Source: Arthrobacter sp. FW306-07-I
Lineage (GTDB): Bacteria > Actinomycetota > Actinomycetes > Actinomycetales > Micrococcaceae
Length of the DNA: 64,000 bases
NCBI RefSeq assembly: GCF_021800405.1
Contig: NZ_CP084550.1
Location: forward strand, 2,604,001 to 2,668,000
Reading direction: 5' to 3'
This document shows positions 1 to 8,595 of the stretch, piece after piece. Position numbers and translations under genes: made by a program. Below the pieces are notes generated by a model. The model searched no databases. It was not told the DNA's origin and was given only the letters and a program-made list of their open reading frames with translations. Numbering within the stretch: the first letter of the stretch is position 1; the number at the start of each line of letters is the position of its first letter.

Positions 1-605
1 AGCTGTCGGACGTCATCGACAACCGCGAACGCACCATTTCCTTCCTCCTTGGGGACGGTGCCGGCGCCGTCGTCGTCGGCCCCTCCGACACCCCGGGCAT
101 CGCCCCATCGGTGTGGGGTTCTGACGGCAGCAAGTGGAATGCCATTGGCATGACCCGCTCCCTGCTGGATGTCCGCGACCTGGGACTCGCCGCCCGCCAG
201 TCCGACTCCACGGGCGACCTCGCGCTTCTGGAAGAGGCACAGGAGCTGTACCCCACCCTCCGGCAGGACGGCCAGACCGTCTTCCGCTGGGCAGTGTGGG
301 AGATGGCCAAGGTGGCCCAGCAGGCACTCGACGCCGCCGGCATCGAGGCCGAAGACCTGGTGGCCTTCATCCCCCACCAGGCCAACATGCGCATCATCGA
401 CGAGATGGTGAAGAAGCTGAAGCTGCCCGAGACGGTTACAGTGGCACGGGACATTGCCGAGGCCGGCAACACATCCGCTGCCTCCATCCCGCTGGCAACG
501 CACCGGCTCCTTCAGGAGAACCCCGGACTGAGCGGCGGGCTGGCCCTGCAGATCGGTTTCGGTGCCGGCCTGGTGTTCGGCGCACAGGTAGTTGTCCTTC
601 CCTAG
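1..605 (+). CDS. fabH: 3-oxoacyl-ACP synthase III (FabH), 5' truncated
   Basis: FabH condenses an acyl-CoA primer with malonyl-ACP to start fatty-acid synthesis in the cytoplasm. The window holds only the C-terminal ~200 codons; the frame is open from the first bases. A GDGAGAVVVG segment near the left edge is typical of the thiolase-fold KAS III family. The C-terminal half carries the catalytic His in PHQANMRI and the Asn in EAGNTSAASIP, so the expected His/Asn pair is present; the Cys lies outside the window. acpP and fabF follow on the same strand, the usual actinobacterial fabD-fabH-acpP-fabF order. The FabH call is more likely than OleA or another KAS III because of this context and the PHQAN signature. 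Confidence 0.95.
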   Translation, partial: LSDVIDNRERTISFLLGDGAGAVVVGPSDTPGIAPSVWGSDGSKWNAIGMTRSLLDVRDLGLAARQSDSTGDLALLEEAQELYPTLRQDGQTVFRWAVWEMAKVAQQALDAAGIEAEDLVAFIPHQANMRIIDEMVKKLKLPETVTVARDIAEAGNTSAASIPLATHRLLQENPGLSGGLALQIGFGAGLVFGAQVVVLP

Positions 606-682
606 ATACGCCCAAGGGCCGCAACCGCGGCCTGGACCGTTTCCGGCAGCCTCTGCCGGCAATACAAGAAAAGGAGCCACAC

Positions 683-928
683 ATGGCTAGCAACGAAGAG
701 ATCCTGGCCGGCCTGGCTGAAATCGTCAACGAGGAAACCGGCCTGGCCCCGGAGGCCGTCGAGCTGGACAAGTCCTTCACCGAGGACCTGGACATCGACT
801 CCATCTCCATGATGACCATCGTGGTCAACGCCGAGGAAAAGTTCGGCGTCCGCATTCCGGACGAAGAGGTCAAGAACCTCAAGACTGTTGGCGACGCTGT
901 CAGCTTCATTGCCGGAGCACAGGCCTAG
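683..928 (+). CDS. acpP: Acyl carrier protein
   Basis: Small acidic 81-residue protein that carries growing acyl chains on a phosphopantetheine arm. The modification site is Ser40 in the DIDSI motif, the equivalent of the DSL motif of E. coli ACP. Length, acidity and the helix II sequence (SISMMTIVVNAEEKF) fit the family. The start is set by an AAGGAG ribosome site a few bases upstream of the ATG. It sits 77 bp after fabH and 175 bp before fabF; a strong hairpin separates it from fabF and may let acpP mRNA accumulate above its neighbours. Its acyl chains are plausible precursors for the OleA pathway further right in this window. Confidence 0.97.
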   Translation: MASNEEILAGLAEIVNEETGLAPEAVELDKSFTEDLDIDSISMMTIVVNAEEKFGVRIPDEEVKNLKTVGDAVSFIAGAQA

Positions 929-960
929 TCACAGGCTTTTCGCCGTCTTACGGCTTGGCA

Positions 961-995
961 GGGCTGCCGGTCCGGATTGACCGGACCGGCAGCCC
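961..995 (+). promoter_or_regulatory. Perfect 15-bp hairpin between acpP and fabF
   Basis: A perfect 15-bp GC-rich inverted repeat (961-975 with 981-995) with a 5-nt loop lies 33 bp after the acpP stop. No T-run follows, so it does not look like a full intrinsic terminator. An RNA-processing or attenuation stem that separates acpP from fabF expression is my inference. Confidence 0.55.
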
Positions 996-1103
996 GCCGC
1001 ATTTATCCGGCGCAGTACCCCGACCGGGACTGGCCGATCATCAACATGTGCGGGACCCTGCGGCGGACGCAGCCGGATTCCCCACCGACGAAAGAGTGAT
1101 CCC

Positions 1104-2339
1104 ATGACACGCAAAGTAGTCATTACCGGTCTGGGTGCCACCACGCCCATCGGCGGCGATGTTCCCACCATGTGGAACAACGCCCTAAAAGGGGTCTCCG
1201 GTGCCCGCACCCTCGAGGACGACTGGGTAGCCAAGTACGAGCTCCCTGTCCACTTCGCCGCCCGGTGCAGCACGCCGGCCCTCGACGTGTTGAGCCGCGT
1301 TGAAGCCAAGCGGATGGACCCCTCCACGCAGTTCGGCGTCATCGCCGCCCGCGAAGCCTGGGCTGATTCCGGCATCACGGAATTCGACCAGGACCGGCTT
1401 GCCGTGGCCTTTGCCACCGGCATCGGCGGCGTCTGGACCTTGTTGGACGCCTGGGACACGCTCAAGGAAAAAGGCCCGCGCCGCGTCCTGCCCATGACCG
1501 TCCCCATGCTGATGCCCAACGGCGTTGCCGCGGCCGTCAGCCTGGATCTTGGCGCCCGAGCCGGCGCCCACACACCCGTATCTGCCTGCGCCTCGGGCAC
1601 CGAGGCCATGCACCTCGGCCTGGAACTCATCCGCTCCGGCAAGGCAGACGTGGTGATGTGCGGTGGCGCGGAAGCCGCCATCCACCCCATGCCGCTGGCA
1701 GCGTTCGCATCCATGCAGGCCCTGTCCCGCCGGAACGACGAGCCCGAGCGCGCCTCCCGTCCGTACGACACTGCCCGTGACGGCTTCGTCATGGGTGAAG
1801 GCGCCGGCGCCCTGGTCCTCGAAGCAGAGGAACACGCGCTTGCCCGTGGAGCCCGCATCTATGCCGAGCTCGCCGGTACCTCGGTTACGGCGGACGCCTA
1901 CCACATCACGGCCCCGGACCCCGAAGGGCTGGGCGCCACCCGCGCGCTGAAGGCTGCCATGTTCGATGGCCGGATCCACGCTGAAGACGTGGTTCACGTG
2001 AACGCGCACGCCACCTCCACCCCCGTTGGCGACAAGCCCGAGTACACGGCGCTGCGTGCCGCCCTGGGCGCCCACGTGGAGAACGTGGCCGTCTCCGCCA
2101 CCAAGTCGCAGATGGGCCACCTCCTGGGCGCCTCCGGTGCCGTGGAGGCTGTCCTCACCGTCCTGGCCGTCCATGAGCGCAAGGCCCCGGTCACCATCAA
2201 CCTTGAAAACCAGGACCCTGAAATCCCGCTCGACGTTGTCACCTCCGCCCGCGAACTGCCCGCAGGCAGCATCGTGGCGCTGAGCAACTCGTTCGGCTTC
2301 GGCGGTCACAACGCCGTGGTGGCCATCCGCAGCGTGTAG
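1104..2339 (+). CDS. fabF: 3-oxoacyl-ACP synthase II (FabF)
   Basis: Elongating beta-ketoacyl-ACP synthase that condenses acyl-ACP with malonyl-ACP. At 411 residues it matches the family length. The Cys-His-His triad is visible: Cys162 in SACASGTEA, His302 in VNAHATSTPVGD and His339 in SQMGHLLGASGA. The glycine-rich end SNSFGFGGHN closes the fold. The ATG is preceded by a GAAAGAG ribosome site. It is the last gene of the fabH-acpP-fabF set, followed 24 bp after its stop by a strong terminator. Nothing looks degraded. Confidence 0.97.
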   Translation: MTRKVVITGLGATTPIGGDVPTMWNNALKGVSGARTLEDDWVAKYELPVHFAARCSTPALDVLSRVEAKRMDPSTQFGVIAAREAWADSGITEFDQDRLAVAFATGIGGVWTLLDAWDTLKEKGPRRVLPMTVPMLMPNGVAAAVSLDLGARAGAHTPVSACASGTEAMHLGLELIRSGKADVVMCGGAEAAIHPMPLAAFASMQALSRRNDEPERASRPYDTARDGFVMGEGAGALVLEAEEHALARGARIYAELAGTSVTADAYHITAPDPEGLGATRALKAAMFDGRIHAEDVVHVNAHATSTPVGDKPEYTALRAALGAHVENVAVSATKSQMGHLLGASGAVEAVLTVLAVHERKAPVTINLENQDPEIPLDVVTSARELPAGSIVALSNSFGFGGHNAVVAIRSV

Positions 2340-2363
2340 TCCGTGCGGGTTGTCCCGGATACG

Positions 2364-2397
2364 AAAGGAGGCCCCGCCGGCTGGCGGGGCCTCCTTT
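2364..2397. terminator. Strong terminator after fabF (probably bidirectional)
   Basis: A perfect 15-bp stem (2364-2378 with 2383-2397) and a 4-nt loop. The stem begins with AAA and ends with TTT, so it can terminate fabF on the plus strand and the DUF3145 gene on the minus strand. It lies between these convergent genes. Confidence 0.85.
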
Positions 2398-2450
2398 GTG
2401 CTATGGAAGTGTTGCTGCTGTTTTAGCCGCCCGGGAATGGACGACGGCGG

Positions 2451-2954
2451 TCAGCCCACCTGGTGGAGCCAGCGGACCGGGGCGCCTTCGGCAGCATGGC
2501 GGAACGGCTCAAGTTCCTCATCCCAGGCTTCGCCCAGGGCGAGGGACAGTTCATGGTAGACGGCGGATGGGTCGCCGGCGCCGGACTCATAGGCGTACCG
2601 AATGCGGTCCTCGGACACCATGATGTTGCCATGGACGTCAGTGACAGCATGGAAAATTCCCAGCTCGGGGGTGTGCGACCAGCGGCCGCCGTCCACGCCC
2701 TGGCTGGGCTCCTCAGTAACCTCATACCGAAGGTGCGCCCAGCCACGGAGGCAGGACGCCAGTTTCGAACCTGTACCGGGCGCGCCGGTCCAGGACAGCT
2801 CGGCCCGGAACATTCCGGGCGCGGCTGGCTGAGCGGTCCACTCAAGGTCCGTCCGCTTGTCCACCACAGCGCCGACCGCCCACTCAACGTGGGGGCACAG
2901 CGCCGTAGGGGCCGAGTGAACGAACAGCACACCACGGGTCGTTGCAATAGACAT
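2451..2954 (-). CDS. DUF3145 domain-containing protein
   Basis: A 167-residue cytoplasmic protein of the actinobacteria-specific DUF3145 family, function unknown. No signal peptide or membrane segment is visible. The whole protein matches the family pattern, with the start MSIATTRGVLFVHSAP and the Trp-rich middle. An in-frame ATG 12 bp upstream is less likely, because the GGAGG ribosome site overlaps it and is spaced correctly for the ATG chosen here. It is convergent with fabF and next to the fatty-acid operon; whether it acts there is unknown. Confidence 0.85.
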   Translation of the reverse strand: MSIATTRGVLFVHSAPTALCPHVEWAVGAVVDKRTDLEWTAQPAAPGMFRAELSWTGAPGTGSKLASCLRGWAHLRYEVTEEPSQGVDGGRWSHTPELGIFHAVTDVHGNIMVSEDRIRYAYESGAGDPSAVYHELSLALGEAWDEELEPFRHAAEGAPVRWLHQVG

Positions 2955-3189
2955 TCCATCCTCCATAGCTCTAGGTACGTCTTCCCCAACGACCTCTGCC
3001 TGGATGGAACTGCCATGCCTTCACTGCGGCGGTGGTTCCCTGTATTCAGATGTATCAGATAAAGCTGTGTCCGGACTTGCCGCGCCGAACGAAACCACAG
3101 GGGCTTCAAGCGGTACTTGAAAGTTGCCGGACGTGACTCTTATTGTGCCGTACCTCATGGAATTACGCCAGTGCGATTAGCTGCGGTGG

Positions 3190-4116
3190 TCAAGCCCTGG
3201 GATGGGCCTGCTGATAACTCTTCCGCAGGCGGTCCACCGAGACGTGAGTGTAGATCTGGGTGGTGGCCAGGCTGCTGTGGCCCAGAATCTCCTGCACCGC
3301 GCGAAGGTCGGCTCCGCCGTCGAGCAGATGGGTGGCGGCAGAGTGCCGGAGCGCGTGGGGTCCAGTCGCGGAGGTATCTCCCAGTGCTTCAAAGAGCATA
3401 TTGACCAGGGCGCGGACCTGGCGCTGGTCCACCCGTGCACCGCGGGCGCCGAGAAAAAGGGCCGGTCCGCTGGTGTCCTTGGCCAGTGCCCGGCGTCCCC
3501 GCCGGAGCCAGTCGTCGAGGGCCACGGCTGCGGGAACTCCGAACGGGACGGTACGTTCCTTGTTGCCCTTGCCGATCACCCGCAGCGTCCGGCGGTCCGG
3601 ATCCAGGTCATCGATGTCCAGGCCCACAAGTTCGCCTACCCGGATACCCGTGGCGTAGAGGAGTTCGACCATGGCCCGGTTCCGCACGGCGATGGGTTCG
3701 CCCTCAAAGGCCGAGATCTCGAGCCGCTCCAGGATCCGCGTGAGCTGGGAGGCCTGCAGGACGCCAGGCAGGGATCCTTCGCGTTTGGGTGCCTTGAGCC
3801 GCAGCGCAGGGTCCACGTCGATGAGTTCCTCACGGAGCGCCCAGGCGGTGAACGTCCGGGCCGTAGCAGCCCGGCGCGCGAGGGTCGCCCGGGAGGCCCC
3901 CGATGAGCTTTGATTGCCCAGCCAGCGGCGGAATGTCCCCAGTTCAAGGTCGTTCAGCCCTGCCACGCCTTCTGATGCCGCATGGGACAGGAGGCTGCGC
4001 AGATCACCCAGGTAAGCGCGCCGGGTATGGGCCGATACCGCACGTTCCCCTGACAAGTAACCGGCAAAGCCGTCCAGGGCCGCGCTGAGCTCCGCGGGCA
4101 GTTCATCATTATCCAC
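3190..4116 (-). CDS. xerC: Tyrosine recombinase XerC
   Basis: Site-specific recombinase that resolves chromosome dimers, with XerD, at dif. At 308 residues it has an N-terminal SAM-like core-binding domain (about 1-95) and a C-terminal catalytic domain. The catalytic set is visible: Arg in ATGIRVGEL, Lys in GKGNKER, His-x-x-Arg in HALRHSAATH, His in ILGHSS and the Tyr nucleophile in TQIYTHVS. I chose a GTG start at 4116, since the upstream extension is low-complexity and overlaps dprA. A GAGGAG stretch lies directly upstream of the GTG. It is 46 bp downstream of dprA and probably the last gene of the rplS-to-xerC run. XerD or an integrase is possible, but the dprA context favours XerC. Confidence 0.9.
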   Translation of the reverse strand: MDNDELPAELSAALDGFAGYLSGERAVSAHTRRAYLGDLRSLLSHAASEGVAGLNDLELGTFRRWLGNQSSSGASRATLARRAATARTFTAWALREELIDVDPALRLKAPKREGSLPGVLQASQLTRILERLEISAFEGEPIAVRNRAMVELLYATGIRVGELVGLDIDDLDPDRRTLRVIGKGNKERTVPFGVPAAVALDDWLRRGRRALAKDTSGPALFLGARGARVDQRQVRALVNMLFEALGDTSATGPHALRHSAATHLLDGGADLRAVQEILGHSSLATTQIYTHVSVDRLRKSYQQAHPRA

Positions 4117-4162
4117 TCCTCTACCTTCCCAGTTGCATGGCTTCCTCCCCAGGCAGACACGG

Positions 4163-5419
4163 TCATCCCCTGCCGCGTTTCCACCCGCCCCGCTCGGAGA
4201 CAGCGAGTCCAAGCAGCCCCAGCCTCCCCAGTCCTGCCCGGACCGAATCCTGGCCAAGGCCCGCCACCGCCGAAAGCTTTTCCACGGAAGTGGTGGAACG
4301 CAGCGGCAGCGCGTCCAGCAGGATCAGGTCCTCCAGGGTCAGCCCGTCCTGCACTGCGGCTTCCGCCGTACGCTGTTCCGGCAGGGCCGTTCCGCTGGGT
4401 GAAGCCAACTCGGCCACCTCGGCTGCATCGGTGACGCAGACGGCACCCCCGTCCCGAAGCAGGCGGTGGCAGCCGGCGGAATTGGCGCTGTGGACCGAGC
4501 CGGGAACGGCACCGACGGCGCGGCCCAGGGTTTCGGCGTGGTGGGCCGTGTTGAGTGCTCCTGAGCGCCAGCGTGCCTCCACCACCACGGTCACCGCGGA
4601 GAGGGCAGCTATCAGGCGGTTCCGTTGCAGGAACCGGAAGCGGGTCGGTGCCGACCCAGGCGGCACCTCGGCCAGTACCGCGCCCTGGTTTGCCACAGAA
4701 CGCAGCAAATCATCGTTGCCCGATGGATAGAACCGGTCCACTCCCCCGGCCATGACGGCGATGGTGGGGACGGCGGCGGAGCCACCGGCAAGCGCTGCCC
4801 GGTGGGCGTGGGCATCAATCCCGTAGGCTCCGCCTGAAACCACGGTAAAGCCGCGCTGCGCCAGCGAGTACGCGAGATCCCCTGTGACGGCTGCTCCATA
4901 GCTGGTGCTGTCCCTTGATCCCACAAGGGCGATGCATTTGTCCACGGCCGGCAACGGCTGCTGCTGGCCGCGCCACCAGAGACAGATGGGCTCCTGGATT
5001 CCCAAGTCCGCGAGTTGGACCGGCCACAGCTCATCGCCTGGAATGATGAGACGGCCACCAAGGCGTGCCATGGTGGCAAGGTCGCGTTCCGGCGCAAGGT
5101 CGGGAAGCCGTGGCTGCCAGCGCTTCAGCGCGGCGGCCAGCCCCGCCCAGCTTCCGCCGGCACCACTGTCCGCCAGCAGAAGGGTGATCTCGCGCTCCAG
5201 GTCGGGACCTGCCGATATCTGGCCGGTGGCGATGCGCAGGGCGTCAATTGCCCCGGCGATCTGAACGAGGGCCAGGCCGGCCGTATCCTGCGGCTCCATC
5301 AGCCGCGAAAGCGCGGCCCGGGCCACTCGTTCCGCGTCCAAACCCGTTTCCTTCTTCACACCCGGTTCCTTTTCCACACCCAGTTCCTTCAACCCGCTCC
5401 GTCCTGCCACTCCTGTCAT
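4163..5419 (-). CDS. dprA: DNA-processing protein DprA
   Basis: DprA (Smf) binds incoming single-stranded DNA and loads RecA during transformation. The 418-residue protein has the Rossmann-like core with ALVGSRDSTSYG, VVSGGAYGIDAHAH and the RNRLIAALS segment that identify the family, and a winged-helix-like C-terminus. The N-terminus has a charged insert made of three copies of a six-residue unit (GVEKEP type). The start overlaps the comM stop by 4 bp (ATGA), so the two are translationally coupled. comM-dprA-xerC downstream of rnhB-yraN is the usual actinobacterial arrangement. Confidence 0.95.
   Translation of the reverse strand: MTGVAGRSGLKELGVEKEPGVKKETGLDAERVARAALSRLMEPQDTAGLALVQIAGAIDALRIATGQISAGPDLEREITLLLADSGAGGSWAGLAAALKRWQPRLPDLAPERDLATMARLGGRLIIPGDELWPVQLADLGIQEPICLWWRGQQQPLPAVDKCIALVGSRDSTSYGAAVTGDLAYSLAQRGFTVVSGGAYGIDAHAHRAALAGGSAAVPTIAVMAGGVDRFYPSGNDDLLRSVANQGAVLAEVPPGSAPTRFRFLQRNRLIAALSAVTVVVEARWRSGALNTAHHAETLGRAVGAVPGSVHSANSAGCHRLLRDGGAVCVTDAAEVAELASPSGTALPEQRTAEAAVQDGLTLEDLILLDALPLRSTTSVEKLSAVAGLGQDSVRAGLGRLGLLGLAVSERGGWKRGRG
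5342..5395. repeat. Three tandem 18-bp repeats within dprA
   Basis: Three adjacent 18-bp near-copies (5342-5359, 5360-5377, 5378-5395), each starting ACCC and sharing a GTTTCC/GTTCC core. They keep the frame and encode a six-residue Gly-Val/Leu-charged unit near the DprA N-terminus. Copy number could vary between strains by slippage (inference). Confidence 0.7.
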
Positions 5420-6960
5420 GCCGCAACCGCCGCGGCCTGCCGCAGGCCCAACGCCTGCCCGATGTCGTTTGTGTCCGGCGCGTCCCGGTGCCCCAGGTCC
5501 GCCAGGGTCCAGGCAAGCCGGAGGACCCGGTCATACCCCCGCGCGGTGAGCACTCCCCGTTCCAGGGACTGGTCCAGGATCCGGGTGGCACCTGCCGGGA
5601 GCCGCAAGACACCACGCAGGACCCGTCCCGGCACCTGCGAGTTCGTCTCGAGGCCGAAGCAGTGCAGGCGTTCGGCCTGTCTGGCACGGGCGTCCAGCAC
5701 CCGGCGCGCGATCGATGCGGTGTCCTCTTCGGTACCGGCCTGTCCGAACTCAGCCAGGGACACACGCTCCACCTGCAGCTGGATGTCCACCCGGTCCAGT
5801 AGCGGCCCGGACATCCTGGCGAGGTAACGGCGGCGCATCATAGGCGTGCAGGTGCAGTCCAGGCCCTTCCCCGAGGCCTTGCCGCAGGGGCAGGGATTCG
5901 CGGCGAGCACCAGCTGGAACCGGGCCGGATAGGCCGCCGTGCCCGCAGACCGGTGGATCACCAGTTCTCCGCTCTCCAACGGCTGGCGCAGGGCATCCAG
6001 GACCCGCCGTTCGTATTCGGGGGCCTCGTCTAGGAAAAGCACACCGCGGTGGGCCCTGGACGCAGCGCCCGGCCTGGGCAGACCCGAGCCGCCGCCGATG
6101 ATGGCTGCAGCGGTGGCTGAATGATGTGGGTTTTCGAAGGGCGGGCGGCGCAGGAGCTGCACCGCGGAGGCCGGCAGGCCGCACAGCGAGTGGATGGCGG
6201 TGACCTCCATGGACTCCTGGTCGCCAAGATCCGGCAGCAAACCGGGCAGCCGCTCGGCCAGCATGGTCTTGCCCGCACCCGGCGGCCCAGTGAGAAGCAG
6301 ATGATGTGCCCCTGCGGCTGCAACTTCCAATGCCCTGCGGGCGTCGCCTTGGCCGGAGACATCTGCCATGTCCGGACACGGCCCCGGCGGCGAAGCACCA
6401 TCCGCGTCATCGTCGGAGTCGTCCGGTTCGAAATCCAGGGCAAGCTCCTGGGGATCAGCGCCGAAGTCGAGGGCCAGCCGCGCCAGTGTGCGGTACCCGC
6501 GAACACTGGCACCCGGGACGAGGGAAGCCTCGGCAAAATTCGCTTGTGCCACCACGATCTCGGAGTAGCCTGCCTGGACCGACGCCATGACTGCAGGCAG
6601 AATGCCACGGACGGGCCGCAGCCTTCCATCGAGTCCCAGCTCAGCGATGAAGACAGTGCGTCCGGTGGGCTTGATGTCGTTCGCTGCCCGGAGCACCGCC
6701 ATGGTCACGGCGAGGTCGAACCCGGATCCCCGCTTGGGCAGCGAGGCGGGTATGAGATTGGCGGTGATCTTCCTGCGGCTAAGCGGGATGCCGGAGTTCT
6801 TGGCGGCGGAACGGATACGCTCCTTGGCCTCGTTCAGCGAAGCATCCGGCAGGCCCAAAATGACAAACGCCGGCAGCGTCTGGCCGATGTCCGCCTCGAC
6901 CTCGACCAGGTAGCCATTCAGTCCCACCAGGGCGATGGAGTAGGTGCGGCCAAGCGCCAT
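5416..6960 (-). CDS. comM: YifB/ComM-family Mg-chelatase-like AAA+ ATPase
   Basis: ComM is a hexameric AAA+ helicase that drives branch migration when transformed DNA is integrated. The 514-residue protein has an N-terminal ChlI/Lon-like domain (MALGRTYSIALVGLNG through about 170), a Walker A GPPGAGKT near 226-232, and a Walker B GVLFLDEAPEY. A C-terminal Mg-chelatase-type domain contains CPCG and a Cys pair in GLDCTC. The start is the ATG that overlaps the yraN stop (TGATG); a longer frame upstream encodes only low-complexity Arg-rich sequence. A spacer rich in Asp (about 178-190) separates the N-domain from the ATPase. It is coupled to dprA by an ATGA overlap. Confidence 0.94.
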   Translation of the reverse strand: MALGRTYSIALVGLNGYLVEVEADIGQTLPAFVILGLPDASLNEAKERIRSAAKNSGIPLSRRKITANLIPASLPKRGSGFDLAVTMAVLRAANDIKPTGRTVFIAELGLDGRLRPVRGILPAVMASVQAGYSEIVVAQANFAEASLVPGASVRGYRTLARLALDFGADPQELALDFEPDDSDDDADGASPPGPCPDMADVSGQGDARRALEVAAAGAHHLLLTGPPGAGKTMLAERLPGLLPDLGDQESMEVTAIHSLCGLPASAVQLLRRPPFENPHHSATAAAIIGGGSGLPRPGAASRAHRGVLFLDEAPEYERRVLDALRQPLESGELVIHRSAGTAAYPARFQLVLAANPCPCGKASGKGLDCTCTPMMRRRYLARMSGPLLDRVDIQLQVERVSLAEFGQAGTEEDTASIARRVLDARARQAERLHCFGLETNSQVPGRVLRGVLRLPAGATRILDQSLERGVLTARGYDRVLRLAWTLADLGHRDAPDTNDIGQALGLRQAAAVAA

Positions 6961-7316
6961 CACCCCACCCCCTTGAGGTGCTCCACCACAGGTTCGCCGC
7001 CGCCGTCGTCCACTACGGCGATGACGTCCACCCGGCGCAGCGGCATTCGCAGTTCCCGGTCCCGGCACCAAGCAGCGCCCAAACGGTGCAGCCGTGCCAG
7101 CTTTTCCGGGCCCACTGCCTCGAAAGGGTGGCCATAGTCCAGGGAGCGGCGGGTCTTTACCTCGGCGATGACCAGGGCATCGCCGTCAAGGGCAACGATG
7201 TCAATCTCGCCCTCGGCGCACCGCCAGTTGCGCTCCACCACCAGCATGCCCAAAGCTTCAAGGAAGCCGGCGGCGAGGTCCTCGCCGTGCCTGCCCAACA
7301 GGTCTTTTGATTTCAT
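6960..7316 (-). CDS. yraN: YraN family (UPF0102) putative endonuclease
   Basis: A 118-residue member of the UPF0102/YraN family, which has a restriction-endonuclease-like fold of uncertain biological role. The family pattern is clear: GRHGEDLAAGFLE at the start, then the putative active site GEIDIVALDGDALVIAEVKTR (Glu, Asp, Glu-x-Lys). The ATG has a GGAGGT ribosome site six bases upstream. That site can pair with an upstream ACCTCC to form an 8-bp hairpin, so translation may be restrained. Its stop overlaps the comM start by one base. Confidence 0.9.
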   Translation of the reverse strand: MKSKDLLGRHGEDLAAGFLEALGMLVVERNWRCAEGEIDIVALDGDALVIAEVKTRRSLDYGHPFEAVGPEKLARLHRLGAAWCRDRELRMPLRRVDVIAVVDDGGGEPVVEHLKGVG

Positions 7317-7320
7317 TTCT

Positions 7321-7349
7321 ACCTCCGCAACCAGCCTGGCGGCGGAGGT
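7321..7349 (-). promoter_or_regulatory. Hairpin sequestering the yraN ribosome site
   Basis: An 8-bp inverted repeat (7321-7328 with 7342-7349). On the minus strand its downstream arm is GCGGAGGT, which contains the yraN Shine-Dalgarno sequence. Folding would hide the site. The pairing is seen in the sequence; a regulatory role is inference. Confidence 0.4.
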
Positions 7350-7365
7350 CTGCGGGAGACAGAAC

Positions 7366-7390
7366 GGCCCTGCCGTATGTGGACAGGGCC
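7366..7390 (-). terminator. Weak terminator-like hairpin after the DUF2469 gene
   Basis: Seven-base arms GGCCCTG/CAGGGCC around an 11-nt loop, 25 bp downstream of the DUF2469 stop. The following T-run on the minus strand is poor, so it may only attenuate. Confidence 0.35.
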
Positions 7391-7414
7391 TGGTGTGGAG
7401 GGAAAGTGGTGGCG

Positions 7415-7741
7415 CTAGTTGCCCAGGTCCACATCCTTGGGCAGGGCCAGCTCCTCGTTGCGGGGCAGTTCCTCGACGTTGACGTCCTTGAAGGTCAGGA
7501 CCCTGACGCTTTTGACGAACCGGGCCGAACGGTAGACGTCCCACACCCAGGCGTCCTGGAGGGTCAGGTCGAAGTAGACCTCGCCGTCGGCGCTGCGGGC
7601 CTGGAGGTCCACGTGGTTGGCAAGGTAAAAGCGGCGCTCGGTCTCGACAACGTAGCTGAACAGGCCGACGACGTCCCGGTATTCACGGTAGAGCTGAAGC
7701 TCCATGTCGGTTTCATAGTTCTCAAGATCTTCAGCACTCAT
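7415..7741 (-). CDS. DUF2469 domain-containing protein
   Basis: A 108-residue acidic cytoplasmic protein of the actinobacterial DUF2469 family, function unknown. The sequence begins MSAEDLENYETDMELQLYREYRDVV and is rich in aromatic residues and acids, as the family is. The ATG at 7741 has a GGAAG site just upstream; six extra codons above it lack such a site. It lies between rnhB and yraN, its usual position, probably in the lepB-rnhB transcript. Confidence 0.88.
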   Translation of the reverse strand: MSAEDLENYETDMELQLYREYRDVVGLFSYVVETERRFYLANHVDLQARSADGEVYFDLTLQDAWVWDVYRSARFVKSVRVLTFKDVNVEELPRNEELALPKDVDLGN

Positions 7742-7789
7742 GCTTCCATCTTGCACCATGTGCGGCGCGCCTGGCGCCGGGCGCAGGAG

Positions 7790-8593
7790 TCAGTCTTCGT
7801 ACGGCTCTTCCCCGTCAGGGACGTCCATGCCCTGCAGCTCCCCGCCGAGCAGCCGCCAGCTGACCCGGTGGTAGGGCGTGGGGCCGGCAGCGCGCAGCAC
7901 GTTCCGATGGCCAGCGGTGGCGTAGCCCTTGTTGATGTCCCATCCATAAGTGGGATACTCACTGTGCAGTTCCCGCATCATGCGGTCCCGCTCCACTTTG
8001 GCGATGACACTGGCGGCGGCCACGCTGAGGCACTGCATGTCCGCCTTGACCTTGGTGTGGACCGGCGCCTCGCAGCCCGCCTCCAGCACGGGCTGGTCAA
8101 ACAGGGACAGCTGTTCCGCCGGGGAAAGCCAGTTGTGGCTTCCGTCCAGCAGCACAGCGTCCGGGATGGTTCCGGCGTCCAGGATGCTCCCCCAGGCGCG
8201 GGTTCCCGCCAGCCGCAGGGCGGCAATGATCCCCAGGGAATCGATCTCGTCCGCGCTGGCGTGCCCCACCGCTGAGGCGACGCTCCACCGCCGCACCAGG
8301 GGATTCAGGCGTTCCCGCTCGGCCGGGCTGAGCAGTTTGCTGTCCCGCACGCCTGCCAGCGGCTTCTGGCGTTCCAGGTCGACGACGGCGATTCCCACGC
8401 TGACAGGGCCGGCGAGGGCCCCGCGGCCCACCTCGTCCACCCCGGCCAGGAATCGCACGCCCTGGGCCTTGAAGGTCCGCTCATGCCGCAGGGTGGGCGC
8501 CTTGGCACCACGTGCCGCCGGCTTCGAGGCTGCGCGCGCCTTCGTCGCCGGAGCAGCCTGTATTGCCGGAGAAGCATGCACTGCCGGGGACAT
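7790..8593 (-). CDS. rnhB: Ribonuclease HII
   Basis: RNase HII cuts the RNA strand of RNA-DNA hybrids and removes misincorporated ribonucleotides. The protein is about 267 residues and has the signature [15 protein letters not shown] and the later catalytic region [17 protein letters not shown]. The first ~45 residues are an Ala/Pro/Lys-rich tail that is not conserved. An alternative GTG at 8599 would overlap the lepB stop as GTGA; I use the ATG at 8593. It is tightly packed behind lepB. Confidence 0.94.
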   Translation of the reverse strand: MSPAVHASPAIQAAPATKARAASKPAARGAKAPTLRHERTFKAQGVRFLAGVDEVGRGALAGPVSVGIAVVDLERQKPLAGVRDSKLLSPAERERLNPLVRRWSVASAVGHASADEIDSLGIIAALRLAGTRAWGSILDAGTIPDAVLLDGSHNWLSPAEQLSLFDQPVLEAGCEAPVHTKVKADMQCLSVAAASVIAKVERDRMMRELHSEYPTYGWDINKGYATAGHRNVLRAAGPTPYHRVSWRLLGGELQGMDVPDGEEPYED

Positions 8594-8595
8594 GG

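Noticed and set aside
929..1858. Long minus-strand open frame opposite fabF
   Set aside because: Shadow frame of a GC-rich gene; low-complexity Arg/Ser/Ala translation and complete overlap with a well-supported fabF.
5342..5395. 18-bp repeats as a CRISPR array
   Set aside because: Adjacent copies without spacers, inside dprA and in frame.
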